DNA of 64,000 nt from Amycolatopsis sp. FDAARGOS 1241. GTDB lineage: Bacteria; Actinomycetota; Actinomycetes; Mycobacteriales; Pseudonocardiaceae. Below, piece after piece: positions 24,552 to 33,232 of this stretch. Location: assembly GCF_016889705.1 (NCBI RefSeq), contig NZ_CP069526.1, positions 8,026,001 to 8,090,000 on the forward strand, in the 5' to 3' direction. Positions within the stretch are counted from its first letter, which is position 1. The number at the start of each line of letters is the position of its first letter. The position numbers and the translations under genes were made by a program. The notes under the pieces were generated by a model. The model saw only the letters and a list, made by a program, of their open reading frames with translations. It did no database searches and was not told the origin of the DNA.

Positions 24552-25249
24552 GTTTGACCGAAGAGCTGTTGCGGCCTCTGCTGGCGTCACCCGCGAAGCC
24601 GCTGGTCACGCACTACGACGACCAGCTCGGCAGCCGGGTCGAACTGTCGGTGGCGACCACGCTGAACTGGGCCGCGAAAACGGCCAACTGGCTCGTCGAC
24701 GAGTTCGACGTCGAACCGGGAGACGACGTCGCCGTGCGGCTGCCCGCGCACTGGCAGACCGCCGGCGTCCTGCTCGGCGCCTGGTGGGCCGGCGCCCGCG
24801 TGGTCGCGGCCGATGACGGCGCCCGCGTGGTCTTCGTCGGCCCGGACGACTCGGTCGACGCGCCCGCCGTCGCCGTCGTCTCGCTCGACCCCATGGGCCG
24901 CGGCCTCTCGACGCCCCCGCCCGGCGGCGCCCTGGACTACCTCACCGAGGCCCGCTCGTCGGGCGACCAGTTCACGTCGCTGTCCCCGATCCCCGGTGAC
25001 ACCCCCGCACTGGGTCCGTCCACAGTGGACGAAGTGCTGGCCGAAGCGCGTTCCCGCGCCGAGAAGCTCGGCCTGACCGCCGCGGACCGCGTGCTGTCCA
25101 CCCTGGACTGGACCGTGCCGGACGGCGTGCTCGACGGGCTGCTCGTACCGCTCGCCGCGAGCGCCCACCTGGTGCAGGTCACGCACGCGGACCCGGAGAA
25201 GCTCGCCCGCAAGCGCGAAGCCGAACGCACCACCGCCGACCTGACTTAG
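24548..25249 (+). CDS. TIGR03089 family protein (AMP-binding-like N-terminal fragment fold)
   Basis: A 233-residue actinobacterial protein of the TIGR03089 group, resembling the N-terminal part of acyl-CoA synthetases without the AMP-binding core (YDDQLGSRVELSVATTLNWAAKTANWLVDEF, then LPAHWQTAGVLLGAWWAGARVV). It corresponds in order to Rv3268, next to the LCP gene in mycobacteria. GAGG lies upstream of the ATG. Its exact role is unknown; adjacency to LCP genes hints at envelope assembly. Confidence 0.8.
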   Translation: MSLTEELLRPLLASPAKPLVTHYDDQLGSRVELSVATTLNWAAKTANWLVDEFDVEPGDDVAVRLPAHWQTAGVLLGAWWAGARVVAADDGARVVFVGPDDSVDAPAVAVVSLDPMGRGLSTPPPGGALDYLTEARSSGDQFTSLSPIPGDTPALGPSTVDEVLAEARSRAEKLGLTAADRVLSTLDWTVPDGVLDGLLVPLAASAHLVQVTHADPEKLARKREAERTTADLT

Positions 25250-25585
25250 GGCGTGTTCGACAAAAGTTGCGGCTGGGGAACGCGGCTGGGTGTGTCGCGG
25301 TTCGAGTTGCTGTCGGATGAGCAGTGGGTGTTGATCGAGGACTTGTTGCCGGTTCGCTCGGGTGAGCGTGTTCGCCCGTTCTCCGATGCACGGGCGCGAT
25401 CTCGGTCGACTCCACGATCGCGCGGGCGCACCGGCACACCACCAACATCACCCGCCGCACAAGAGGATCGAACTACACGGATCCCGCTTGATCATGCGAT
25501 TGGCCGTCCCGTGGCGGTGGGAGCACGTCCGCGGGAGCAAGGCCTACTGCTCGCGCGCGGTCCGCGGGCACCCAGCCGACAGCGG
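25250..25585 (+). pseudogene. IS5-family transposase remnant
   Basis: Begins with a GTTCGACAAAAGT end-like sequence, then codes RFELLSDEQWVLIEDLLPVRSG, the typical start of an IS5-type transposase. After about 35 residues the frame jumps to a middle fragment (ISVDSTIARAHRHT), and a further shift exposes DHAIGR and SRGG-like pieces. The catalytic core is missing. This is an internally deleted and frameshifted relic marking the left edge of an unstable island. Confidence 0.65.
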
Positions 25586-25948
25586 TGAGCTCGACCCGAG
25601 CCCGCCGGCACCCGAGGTCAGGCCGTTCTCAGCGCCCGACCCGCGCCTGCCGCCCGCGCAGTTGCGCCGGAACAGCACGTGGTCGAGCGAGAGACGGCCG
25701 CCGTTGAAGCCGAGGGCGAGGGCGGCGAGGCCGAGCACCAGGACGAGCTCGCAGCCGCCCCGTGCCGGTGAGGCCGTGGGGGCGTGGACCGAGATCAGGG
25801 CGCCGGCCGTGTGCACGACGTGGCCGAGCACGACGAGCGGCAGCAGGAAGCCGGCGACGAACGCGACGGAGCCGAGCACCTCCAGCACGATCACGAAGAC
25901 CGCCGCGACGCCGGGCAGAGTGATCGACAGGAACCGCGGAAATACTCA
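25544..25948 (-). pseudogene. N-terminally truncated DoxX-like membrane protein
   Basis: The minus strand codes PRFLSITLPGVAAVF then VLEVLGSVAFVAGFLLPLV and further hydrophobic segments, resembling the second half of DoxX proteins (the EllGG-like helix and those after it). The family's N-terminal helix and leader are absent, and the C-terminal 30 residues degrade into low-complexity sequence over the transposase relic. No start with a ribosome site is seen. A shortened functional gene from GTG near 25900 cannot be excluded. Confidence 0.45.
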
Positions 25949-26008
25949 CTGTACGCGTCCGGCACCGATGGGTATGGTCCCGAAATCCACGACGGTGAGG
26001 AGACCCCG

Positions 26009-27923
26009 ATGCGCCGACAGACCGATCGACCCCAGTTCGGCCTGTCCCCCGCACCGATGGGACCTCACCCGCGTATGCACACCCTGACCCTTGGCATCCT
26101 CGCGCACGTCGACGCCGGTAAGACGAGCCTGACCGAGCGCCTGCTCTTCGAGACCGGCGTGATCGATCACCTCGGCAGCGTCGACGGCGGCGACACCCAG
26201 ACCGATTCGCTGGACCTCGAACACCGCCGCGGCATCACGATCAAGTCCGCTGTGGTCGCCGTGACCACGGACGAGCACCGGCTCACGCTCGTGGACACCC
26301 CCGGCCACTCCGACTTCATCGCCGAGGTCGAGCGCGTCCTCGGCGTGCTCGACGGCGCCGTGCTCGTCGTGTCCGCAACCGACGGCGTCCAGGCCCAGAC
26401 GCGGGTGCTGATGCGCACGCTCAGGCGGCTCGGCATTCCCGTGCTCGTGTTCGTCAACAAGATCGACCGCGCCGGCGCGCAAGAGGCGACGCTGCTGCAC
26501 GCGCTGCGCACCCGGCTCTCGCCGCGCTGCGTCGCGCTCGACACGGTCACCGGACTCGGCACCCCACAGGCGAAACCCGCGCCCCTGCCACCCGGTCCGG
26601 CCCTCGCCGACGCGCTGGCGGACGACGACGAATTCCTGGCCTCCTATGTGGACGGTGGTGAGCCCGACTACCAAGCGGCCCTGGCTCGGCAGGTCGCGCT
26701 TGGCGCCGTGCACCGGTGGTCTTCGGCTCCGCGATCACGGGCACCGGCGTCGCTTCGCTGGTTTCCCGGGTGCGTGAACTGTTCCCCGCGCGGGAACGAA
26801 CCGATGCCGGCCCGCTGTCCGCCACCGTGTTCAAGATCGAACGCGGCCCCGGGAAGATCGCGTACGTCCGCGTGCGATCCGGCGCGCTGGCCGTGAGGCG
26901 ACCGCTCTCGTACCACCGCCGCACGGCCGAAGGGACCGTCGAGCTGACCGGCCGCGCGTCCGCTGTGCGCGTTTACGAACACGGCGCCCAGCCGGTGGAC
27001 GACATCGCGTGCGCGGGCGACGTCGCGCGCGTTCGGGGGCTGAAGGACGTCCGCATCGGTGACCGCCTCGGTGCGCCGCCGGACCCGGACGAAGGCTCGG
27101 GGTTCTTCGCGCCGACCACCCTGGAAACCCTGGTGCGCCCGAAGAACCCGGACGACAGCATCGCCCTGTACGCGGCACTGGAACGACTGTCCGAACAGGA
27201 CCCGCTGATCAGCGTCCGCCGGCACTAGCAGGACCTCTCCGTGCAGCTCTACGGCGAAGTGCAGAAGGAAGTCCTCCGCTCGACGCTCGACGAGGAGTTC
27301 GGCCTGCGGGCGGTCTTCGAGGAGTCCCGCATCCTGCCGGCCGAGCGCCTGTGCGGCTGCGGCCACGCCGTCCGCCGCCCGGCTCCCGACGAACGCGTCT
27401 TCTTCTGGGCGACGGTCGGCCTGCGCGTCGAGCCCGGCCCGCCCGGCTCCGGCGTCGACTACCGGCTAGAGGTCGAACTGGGTTCGCTGCCGCCGGCGTG
27501 CCACAAGGCCATCGAGGAGACCGTCCGTGAGGCTCTCCGCCACGGTCCCACGGTCACCCGGTGATCGACTGCGTGGTCACCCTCACCGACACCGCGTTCT
27601 ACCCGCCGCTGTCCACCGCGAGCGACTTCCGCGGCATGATCCCGCTCGTCCTGCGCGCCGCCCTGCGCCGCGCCGGCACCCGCGTGCACGAGCCGGTGCA
27701 CCGCTTCGAGGTCGACGCCCCGGCCGGCGCGCTGAGCGGCCTGCTCCGCAAGCTCGTCGACCTCCGCGGTGTCCCCGACGAGCCCACGGTGACGCCCACT
27801 TCCTGCACTCTCACGGGCACGATCCCCGCCGCAACCGTGCCCGCGTTCGAGCAGGCGCTGCCCCCGTTGTCCCATGGCGAGGGGGTGTTCTTCAGCGAGT
27901 TCACGGAGTACCGCCCGAAGTGA
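26009..27923 (+). pseudogene. TetM/OtrA-like ribosomal protection protein, broken
   Basis: The first frame is an EF-G-like GTPase: GILAHVDAGKTSLTERLL, RRGITIKSA, DTPGHSDFIAEVER and NKIDRAGA. A one-base loss near 26708 moves coding to VFGSAITGTGVASLV. A TAG at 27226 sits in frame before SVQLYGEVQKEV, and a second shift near 27550 precedes CVVTLTDTAFYPP through HGEGVFFSEF. Together they follow the domain order of OtrA-type proteins. GGTGAGGAG precedes the ATG at 26009. As read it cannot make the full protein. Confidence 0.75.
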
Positions 27924-27926
27924 CGC

Positions 27927-28766
27927 TCACCGCCGCTGCGCCCACGCGGCCCCGCCGCAGTACCCGCCGAACGCGGCCAGCCCCAGCGCGACGACCGTCA
28001 GCACCACCGGTCCCAGCGGCTGGTCGGCCAAGGTGCGCAGTGCTTTGTCGAGACCGCCGGCCTCGTGGGCGTCGGAGCGCAGGCCCGAGTACGCGAGGAG
28101 CGCTGCCACCACCGCGAACACCACACCTTTCGCGAGGTAGCCGCCGGTGCCGAGGCGCGTCACCCACCGCCGCGTCGCCGGCGGCAGCTCGACGATGTTC
28201 AGGTCCTCGCGGAACGTCTGCCGCACGCCCTTGACCCCGGACGCGACGGCGACCACGGCGACGCAGATCGCGACGACCACCACGATCGCCGGCCCCGCCG
28301 GCAGGGCGAGAAGCCTCGCCGTGACCTCCTGCTGCTTCTGGTTCCCCCCGGCGGTGCCGGCCCCGAGTGCGATGCGGATCGCGCTGTAGCCCAGCGCGAA
28401 CACGACGATCGCGCGGCCGGCCGAGCCGAGGCGCTTGCGCACCCGCTCGCCACCGCGGGTCCACTCGTACCCCGTTGCGGTCATGAGCACCTGCCACAAC
28501 CCGAAGGCGATCAGCCCGAGCGCGAGCACCCACAGCACCACGCGGCCGAACGACGTCGAGCCGACCTCCTGCAGGGCGCCGGTCTGGTCCGCGGGCGCGC
28601 GGCTGCCGCCGAACGCGATGCGCAGCGCGAGGTAGGCGACGACCAAGTGCACCAGGCCGTAGCAGACCAGCCCGGCGCGGCCGAGCGCCTGTGCCACTTT
28701 GCTGCGCCGGGGGTTCTCGACGCGGGGTCTCTCAGCGGGGCCGGCGTGGGGAGCGGGCGAGTTCAT
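27927..28766 (-). CDS. DUF1206 membrane protein
   Basis: A 279-residue integral membrane protein with six hydrophobic helices arranged as three similar pairs (starting near residues 25, 115 and 205, each with an ARxGLxxYGxVH-like or GTGGYLAKGVVF-like opening), the pattern of DUF1206. The N-terminal 20 residues are Pro-rich and cytoplasmic. GAGGTG precedes the ATG. It converges with the broken TetM-like gene, 3 bp apart. Its function is unknown. Confidence 0.85.
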   Translation of the reverse strand: MNSPAPHAGPAERPRVENPRRSKVAQALGRAGLVCYGLVHLVVAYLALRIAFGGSRAPADQTGALQEVGSTSFGRVVLWVLALGLIAFGLWQVLMTATGYEWTRGGERVRKRLGSAGRAIVVFALGYSAIRIALGAGTAGGNQKQQEVTARLLALPAGPAIVVVVAICVAVVAVASGVKGVRQTFREDLNIVELPPATRRWVTRLGTGGYLAKGVVFAVVAALLAYSGLRSDAHEAGGLDKALRTLADQPLGPVVLTVVALGLAAFGGYCGGAAWAQRR

Positions 28767-28853
28767 CGGGCACCTCCGTGCCCTCGCTCTTACCCGCCCG
28801 AACCGGCGGTTATCCGCACGCGGCGGCGAACTGGGCCGTTCGGCGCAAGCCGC

Positions 28854-29279
28854 TCAGGCCGGTCGGCGGCGCACCGAATCCAGCGCGGCCCAGCCGCCGT
28901 GGGTGGCGAGCAGCGTGAGCACCTGCTCGGCGTGCGCGGCGAAGCGCTGCAGGTCCTCGTGGAGTTTCGTCGCGCGGTCCGGGTCCAGGGGTGCGTAGTC
29001 GTCCCACCAGAGGCCGATGACGGCGCTCGCGCAGAGCACCAGTCCCTGGATGACGTGCACGAACTCCTCCACCGGATCGGCGCAGGACTGGCGGTAACAG
29101 GTCTCGATGTCGTCGCAGGCTTCGAGGAGGTCCCGGAGCTGGTCGACAGCGTCGGCGGGCGTGCCGTTCCACGCGGCGCTCGGCCAGGCGCGATCGCTCA
29201 GCTCGAGCCACAGGCGCCAGCCGGCGACCAGCTCGGCGTCGTCGCGCGGCTTCCAGGTGTCAGGGACCGGCCAGAACAT
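28854..29279 (-). CDS. Hypothetical protein
   Basis: A 141-residue mainly helical, Trp-rich protein (MFWPVPDTWKPRDD at the start, VIQGLVLCASAVIGLWWDDYAP in the middle). No known domain or reliable membrane helix. The ATG at 29279 is one choice; a GTG 15 nt upstream or an ATG at 29330 are alternatives, and none has a clear ribosome site. It stands alone between the DUF1206 gene and a divergent GNAT pseudogene. Confidence 0.55.
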   Translation of the reverse strand: MFWPVPDTWKPRDDAELVAGWRLWLELSDRAWPSAAWNGTPADAVDQLRDLLEACDDIETCYRQSCADPVEEFVHVIQGLVLCASAVIGLWWDDYAPLDPDRATKLHEDLQRFAAHAEQVLTLLATHGGWAALDSVRRRPA

Positions 29280-29380
29280 GCCGACGACTGTGACACTCGC
29301 CGAGCGGCCTGCACAACCGGAATGGCCCAACGGGTCGAAAAGACTTCGCGTTCGTACCCTCTTTCCGCGATCCTCGAAGC

Positions 29381-29849
29381 GTGCTCATCCGCGACGCGAC
29401 GGGCGAAGACTGGCCCGCCATCTGGCCGTTCCTGCACGACATCGTCGCCGCCGGCGAGACCTACACGTTGCCGCGCGACCTGCGCGAACAGGACGCGCGA
29501 GCCCTCTGGTACCAGAAGCCGCCCGGCCGGACCGTGGTCGCCGTGGCAGAGTCCGGAACCGTGCTCGGCTCGGCGAAGGTGTGCCCGAACCAGCAGGGCC
29601 CGGGCGCGCACGTCGCCAATGCCAGCTTCATGGTCGACCCGGCGCGGTCCGGTCAGGGCGTCGGGCGGGCGCTCGGCGCGCGCCACGGGCTACCGCGCGA
29701 TGCAGTTCAACGCCGTGGTCGAAACCAACACCCACGCGGTGGCCCTGTGGAAGTCACTCGGCTTCACCGTGGTGGGCACGGTGCCCGAAGCGTTCCACCA
29801 CCCGGTGCACGGCTACGTCGGGTTGCACGTGATGCACCGGTACCTGTAA
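29381..29849 (+). pseudogene. GNAT N-acetyltransferase broken by a frameshift
   Basis: GTG at 29381 begins IRDATGEDWPAIWPFLHDI, followed by FMVDPARSGQGVGRALG, the acetyl-CoA loop. The frame then changes near 29672-29690, and the expected remainder appears in another frame: ATGYRAMQFNAVVETNTHAVALWKSLGFTVVGTVPEAF to LHVMHRYL. Some 5-6 residues between the parts also seem missing. Otherwise similar to phosphinothricin-type GNAT proteins. Confidence 0.7.
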
Positions 29850-29866
29850 CCGCTGGTCCCACGGGA

Positions 29867-30799
29867 TCAGCTGAGCACCGGCGGCACGAACACGCACTTG
29901 GGGGTCCGTGCGTGCGCCGGGTCGAGCGCGTTGAGCACTTCGCGCTGGGCGATCGGGTCGTACGGGATGCCGAGGTGGTCGGTGAAGTCCTGCGCGCAGA
30001 TGTCCTGCAGCACGATGTTCTCCACGTTCGGCGCCGACTTGAGGAACGCGTTGGTGTAGGGCGTGACGACGTCGTCGAACTTCGTCTGGATCACGGTGTA
30101 GGCGATGCCGGGCACGGTGTCGCCACCCGCGTTGAGGTCGGCGAGGAACGCCGAGCCCGTGGACTGCTCGTTGCAGGCCGCGCACGCGACACCCACGAGG
30201 TCGCGTGCTGGCGGGATCGCCTGGACGGTGCTCAGCAGGCCGTATAGGCTCGTGCCGTGGTTCGACGGCGAGAGCCCGATGAGCTTGTCGATCTTCGCGG
30301 CGCCGCCCAAGTACTTGATCCAGTAGCGCGGGTTCATGCCGCCCTGCGAGTGTCCGACGATGTCGAGCTTCGCCGCGCCGGTTGCCGCGAGCACCTCGTC
30401 GCCGAACTGCGCGAGCTGCGCCGCGGTACCTGCGACCGGCCCGACGGTCTGCAGGAAGCTGCCCGGCGAACCGCCGAAGTTGCCGGCGAACACGCAGTAG
30501 CCTTCGTCGGCGAGGACCTGCGAGAGGTTCGCCCAGTTCTCGTACGCGTTGGCTGTGGTGCCGTTGGACAGCAGCACCGGGTACGGGTGGTCCACGGTGG
30601 GCTTGCAGTTCCAGTCGTTGGCGCCGGGTGGCGCGATGGTCGGCTGGACGACGGAGTAGATCGCCGCCGAGATGATGTTCGGCTGGACGGGACCCGTGGG
30701 TTCCTGCACCGCCGCGCCGGCAGTGCCGGTCCCCAGAGCCGCCGCCCCGAGTGCCACCGCGAAGACCACCAGCCGCCGTCCGAACGCGCGCACGCCCAT
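29867..30799 (-). CDS. Secreted triacylglycerol lipase / esterase
   Basis: A 310-residue alpha/beta hydrolase with a signal peptide: a basic start (MGVRAFGRRL), a hydrophobic core (VVFAVALGAAALG) and a likely cleavage site near TAGAA-VQ. The nucleophile elbow GHSQGGMNPRYW carries the Ser, and the region around PYPVLLSNG fits class 2 lipases. Cysteine pairs such as NDWNCK and GVACAACNEQ may form disulfides. The ATG at 30799 follows GGTGGAG; an upstream GTG would spoil the signal peptide. Confidence 0.85.
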   Translation of the reverse strand: MGVRAFGRRLVVFAVALGAAALGTGTAGAAVQEPTGPVQPNIISAAIYSVVQPTIAPPGANDWNCKPTVDHPYPVLLSNGTTANAYENWANLSQVLADEGYCVFAGNFGGSPGSFLQTVGPVAGTAAQLAQFGDEVLAATGAAKLDIVGHSQGGMNPRYWIKYLGGAAKIDKLIGLSPSNHGTSLYGLLSTVQAIPPARDLVGVACAACNEQSTGSAFLADLNAGGDTVPGIAYTVIQTKFDDVVTPYTNAFLKSAPNVENIVLQDICAQDFTDHLGIPYDPIAQREVLNALDPAHARTPKCVFVPPVLS

Positions 30800-30874
30800 C
30801 CCGCTCCACCTCTCTGTGGGAACCCGATGATCACTCAACGGGTCAGCGGGGGAACGGAAACTCGCCCGAGTGGG

Positions 30875-31663
30875 TTACTTTCCGGCGGCGTTCGCTTCGA
30901 GAAACTTCTTCAGGTGCGGGTTCACGTCCGCGGCGTGCGAAAGGCTGAGGAAGTGCGCGCCGCTCACGACCGTCACCAGCGGTTCGGCGTTGGGCAGCGC
31001 GGCCACGAGCGTCTCGGCCCTGGCCATCGGGTACTCGCTGTCGCCGCTGCCGTGCAGCACGAGCACGGGCGCCTGGATCTCGCCGGCGCGTTCGAGCACG
31101 CTGTCGCGGCTGATGAGCGTCTCCATGATCCGCTGGAAGTGCTCGCCCGAAACCCCGAGCCACTTCTGCTTCCACGCTGAGGCGTCGTAGTCACCGAGGC
31201 AGAACACGGCCACGCCGTCGACCAGCGGCTCCGGCCCGGCCTCCAGCCAGGCCGCGATCAGGTGCCGGTAAACGGTGCCGGACCCTTCGGCCTCCGCCTC
31301 GGCGGACGTGCCCAGCACCGCCATCGCGGTCACGCGCTCGGGCTCGAGCAACGCCATCCGCAGCGCGATGAAGCCGCCCTGGCTCGTGCCCACGACGGCG
31401 GCCCGTTCGATGCCGAGGTGGTCCAGCACGCCGAAGGTGTCGCGGGCGACGTCCCAGTAGTCGAAGTCCGCGTCGGCGGGCGTGCCGCCGTGGCCGCGTT
31501 CGTCGACCGCGATCAGCCGGAAGTCCGCGCCGAACGCCTCGACTTGCGGCTCCCACATGTCGAGGTCCATCAGGAAGCTGTGCAGGAGCACGACAACCGG
31601 ACCGTCGCCGCCGTGGTCGACGAAGTGGACCCGCTGCCCACCGTTCACGGTCACTGTGGCCAT
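30875..31663 (-). CDS. Alpha/beta hydrolase, copy B
   Basis: A 262-residue soluble alpha/beta hydrolase with the oxyanion loop LLHSFLMDLDMW, DERGHGGTPAD, the nucleophile elbow GTSQGGF, acid-region VLHGSGDSEYP and the catalytic His in SGAHFLSLSHA. It shares its whole layout with the gene upstream and is a tandem duplicate. Its promoter region keeps the CTTGCCAAACC block of the other copy but not the inverted repeat. GGAGG lies before the ATG. The substrate is unknown. Confidence 0.88.
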   Translation of the reverse strand: MATVTVNGGQRVHFVDHGGDGPVVVLLHSFLMDLDMWEPQVEAFGADFRLIAVDERGHGGTPADADFDYWDVARDTFGVLDHLGIERAAVVGTSQGGFIALRMALLEPERVTAMAVLGTSAEAEAEGSGTVYRHLIAAWLEAGPEPLVDGVAVFCLGDYDASAWKQKWLGVSGEHFQRIMETLISRDSVLERAGEIQAPVLVLHGSGDSEYPMARAETLVAALPNAEPLVTVVSGAHFLSLSHAADVNPHLKKFLEANAAGK

Positions 31664-31800
31664 CCGCACCTCCGCGTCGCGCGTCGACCGGCATTTTCTC
31701 GCACGGGGAGCACGGTTTGGCAAGGGTCGTGGGGCCGGAGCAGAGGTCGGCCTGGCGCCTGGAGACCTGGTCGAGCGCGGCGTCGCCGGCGAGGCCGGGG

Positions 31801-32598
31801 CTACCTTCCGGCGACGTGCGTGGCGAGGAAACCCTTGGGGTGGGGGTTGACCTGTGCGGCGTGGGTGAGGCTGAGGAAGTGGGCGCCGTCCTCGATCGGC
31901 ACGAGGGGTTCGGCGTGCGGCAGGCCGGCGACGAGCGCTTCGGCCTGCGCCATCGCGTACGCGCGGTCGGCGGTGCCGTGCAGGACCAGCGTCGGCGCCT
32001 GGATCTCGCCGAGCCGGTCGGCCAGGCTGTCGCGGCCGGTCAGGACGTGGATGAGCATGCGGGCGTGGTCGCCCTGCACGCGTTCGCGCCACCGGGCTTT
32101 CCAGGGACCCGCACCGGCGAACCCGTCGCCGAAGCAGATCGCGGCCACGCCCTCGATCACGTCGTCGGCTCCACCCTGCGCGAAGACCTCGCCGATCTGC
32201 CGGTACACGGCGGCGTACTCCGGGGTTTCGGCGTCGGCGGAGGTCCCCAGCACCGCCAGCGCCGTGATCCGCTCCGGCGCGAGCAGCGCCATGCGCATCC
32301 CGATGAACCCGCCCTGGCTGGTGCCGATCACGGCGGTGCGCTCGACGCCGAGGTGGTCGAGCACCGCGAAAGCGTCGCGGGCCACGTCCCAGTAGTCGAA
32401 CGGCCGGTCGGCCGGGGTTTCGCCGTGGCCGCGCTCGTCGATCGCGATCACGCGGTAGTCGGCGCCGAGGGCCTCGATCTGCGGCTGCCACATCTCGTGG
32501 TCCATCAGGAAGCTGTGCAGCATCAAGACAGCCGGGCCGTCGCCGCCGTGGTCGACGTAATGCACCTGTTGTCCGCCCGGCACCGTCACCGAAGTCAT
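31801..32598 (-). CDS. Alpha/beta hydrolase, copy A
   Basis: A 265-residue alpha/beta hydrolase: LHSFLMDHEMW, DERGHGETPADRPFDYWD, GTSQGGFIGMRMA, VLHGTADRAYAMAQ and EDGAHFLSLTHAAQ, giving a Ser-Asp-His triad. It is a close paralogue of the next gene. GGAGG precedes the ATG at 32598. It is divergent from a TetR gene and its promoter contains a TetR-like inverted repeat, so it is the likely target of that regulator. A role in ester or lactone hydrolysis is a guess. Confidence 0.88.
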   Translation of the reverse strand: MTSVTVPGGQQVHYVDHGGDGPAVLMLHSFLMDHEMWQPQIEALGADYRVIAIDERGHGETPADRPFDYWDVARDAFAVLDHLGVERTAVIGTSQGGFIGMRMALLAPERITALAVLGTSADAETPEYAAVYRQIGEVFAQGGADDVIEGVAAICFGDGFAGAGPWKARWRERVQGDHARMLIHVLTGRDSLADRLGEIQAPTLVLHGTADRAYAMAQAEALVAGLPHAEPLVPIEDGAHFLSLTHAAQVNPHPKGFLATHVAGR

Positions 32599-32611
32599 GC
32601 GTACCTCCACC

Positions 32612-32636
32612 TGAGACAGACGAAGAATTTGTCTCA
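32612..32636. promoter_or_regulatory. Inverted repeat, candidate TetR operator
   Basis: TGAGACA-N11-TGTCTCA, perfect 7-bp arms, lies between the hydrolase (32598, minus) and the tetR gene (32687, plus). On the minus strand TTGCCA and GACAAA, 17 nt apart, form a possible promoter whose -10 is inside the repeat. Regulation by the adjacent TetR protein is inferred. Confidence 0.55.
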
Positions 32637-32674
32637 CGCCGGTCGTGGTTTGGCAAGCCGCGCCCGTTGTCAGC

Positions 32675-32680
32675 CACAAT
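32675..32680 (+). promoter_or_regulatory. -10-like box of leaderless tetR
   Basis: CACAAT ends 6 nt before the ATG at 32687; there is no ribosome site. Confidence 0.4.
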
Positions 32681-32686
32681 GCCCGG

Positions 32687-33232
32687 ATGACCGGCTCGCC
32701 CTCCACCGACGACGTCGTCCGCGCGGCGACCGAGGCGTACCTGCGCGGCGAGTCGATCGACATGTCGGCACTGGCCGCCGAGCTCGGCCTGAGCCGCGCC
32801 ACGCTGTACCGGCGCGTCGGCAACCACGAGCAGCTGCTCGGCCGCGTCCTCGCCGACAGCACCGAGCGGACTTACCGCGCGGTCGAGGCCGGCGTGACCG
32901 GTCCCCCCGGCCTCGCGACGACGCTGGTGGTCGTCGAGCGTTTCATGCACACCGTCGTCACCCTGACCCCACTGCGGCAGCTCGCGACCCAAGACCCGGC
33001 GCTGTTCGCGAAGGTGATCATGGCGCCGGGAGAGGTCGAGACCCGGGCGACGCAGCTGTTCACAGAGCTGCTCGAGCGCAACGGCCTGCGCTTCGACGTG
33101 CCGGCCGCGGCGGTCGCGCAGGCCGTGGTCCGCATCGGCGATTCGTTCATGTACTCCCAGCTCCTCGGCGGCGAACCGCGGCTCGACGACGCGGTGCAGG
33201 TCATCGGGCTGCTGCTCGCCACCGCGAAGTGA
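32687..33232 (+). CDS. TetR-family transcriptional regulator
   Basis: A 181-residue repressor with an N-terminal helix-turn-helix at about residues 10-55 (SIDMSALAAELGLSRATLYRRVGNHEQLL) and a helical ligand-binding C-terminus, of a QsdR-like kind. It is divergent from the duplicated hydrolases, with a perfect inverted repeat between them. Its stop abuts the stop of the convergent aldo/keto reductase. The ligand is unknown; a hydrolase substrate is likely. Confidence 0.87.
   Translation: MTGSPSTDDVVRAATEAYLRGESIDMSALAAELGLSRATLYRRVGNHEQLLGRVLADSTERTYRAVEAGVTGPPGLATTLVVVERFMHTVVTLTPLRQLATQDPALFAKVIMAPGEVETRATQLFTELLERNGLRFDVPAAAVAQAVVRIGDSFMYSQLLGGEPRLDDAVQVIGLLLATAK

Noticed and set aside
26009..27923. 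Functional tetracycline resistance
   Set aside because: At least three disruptions separate the GTPase part from the C-terminal domains as the sequence stands.
28065..29849. 594-codon plus-strand ORF
   Set aside because: It runs antisense to the DUF1206 and hypothetical genes; only its last 65 codons resemble a protein, the end of the frameshifted acetyltransferase.
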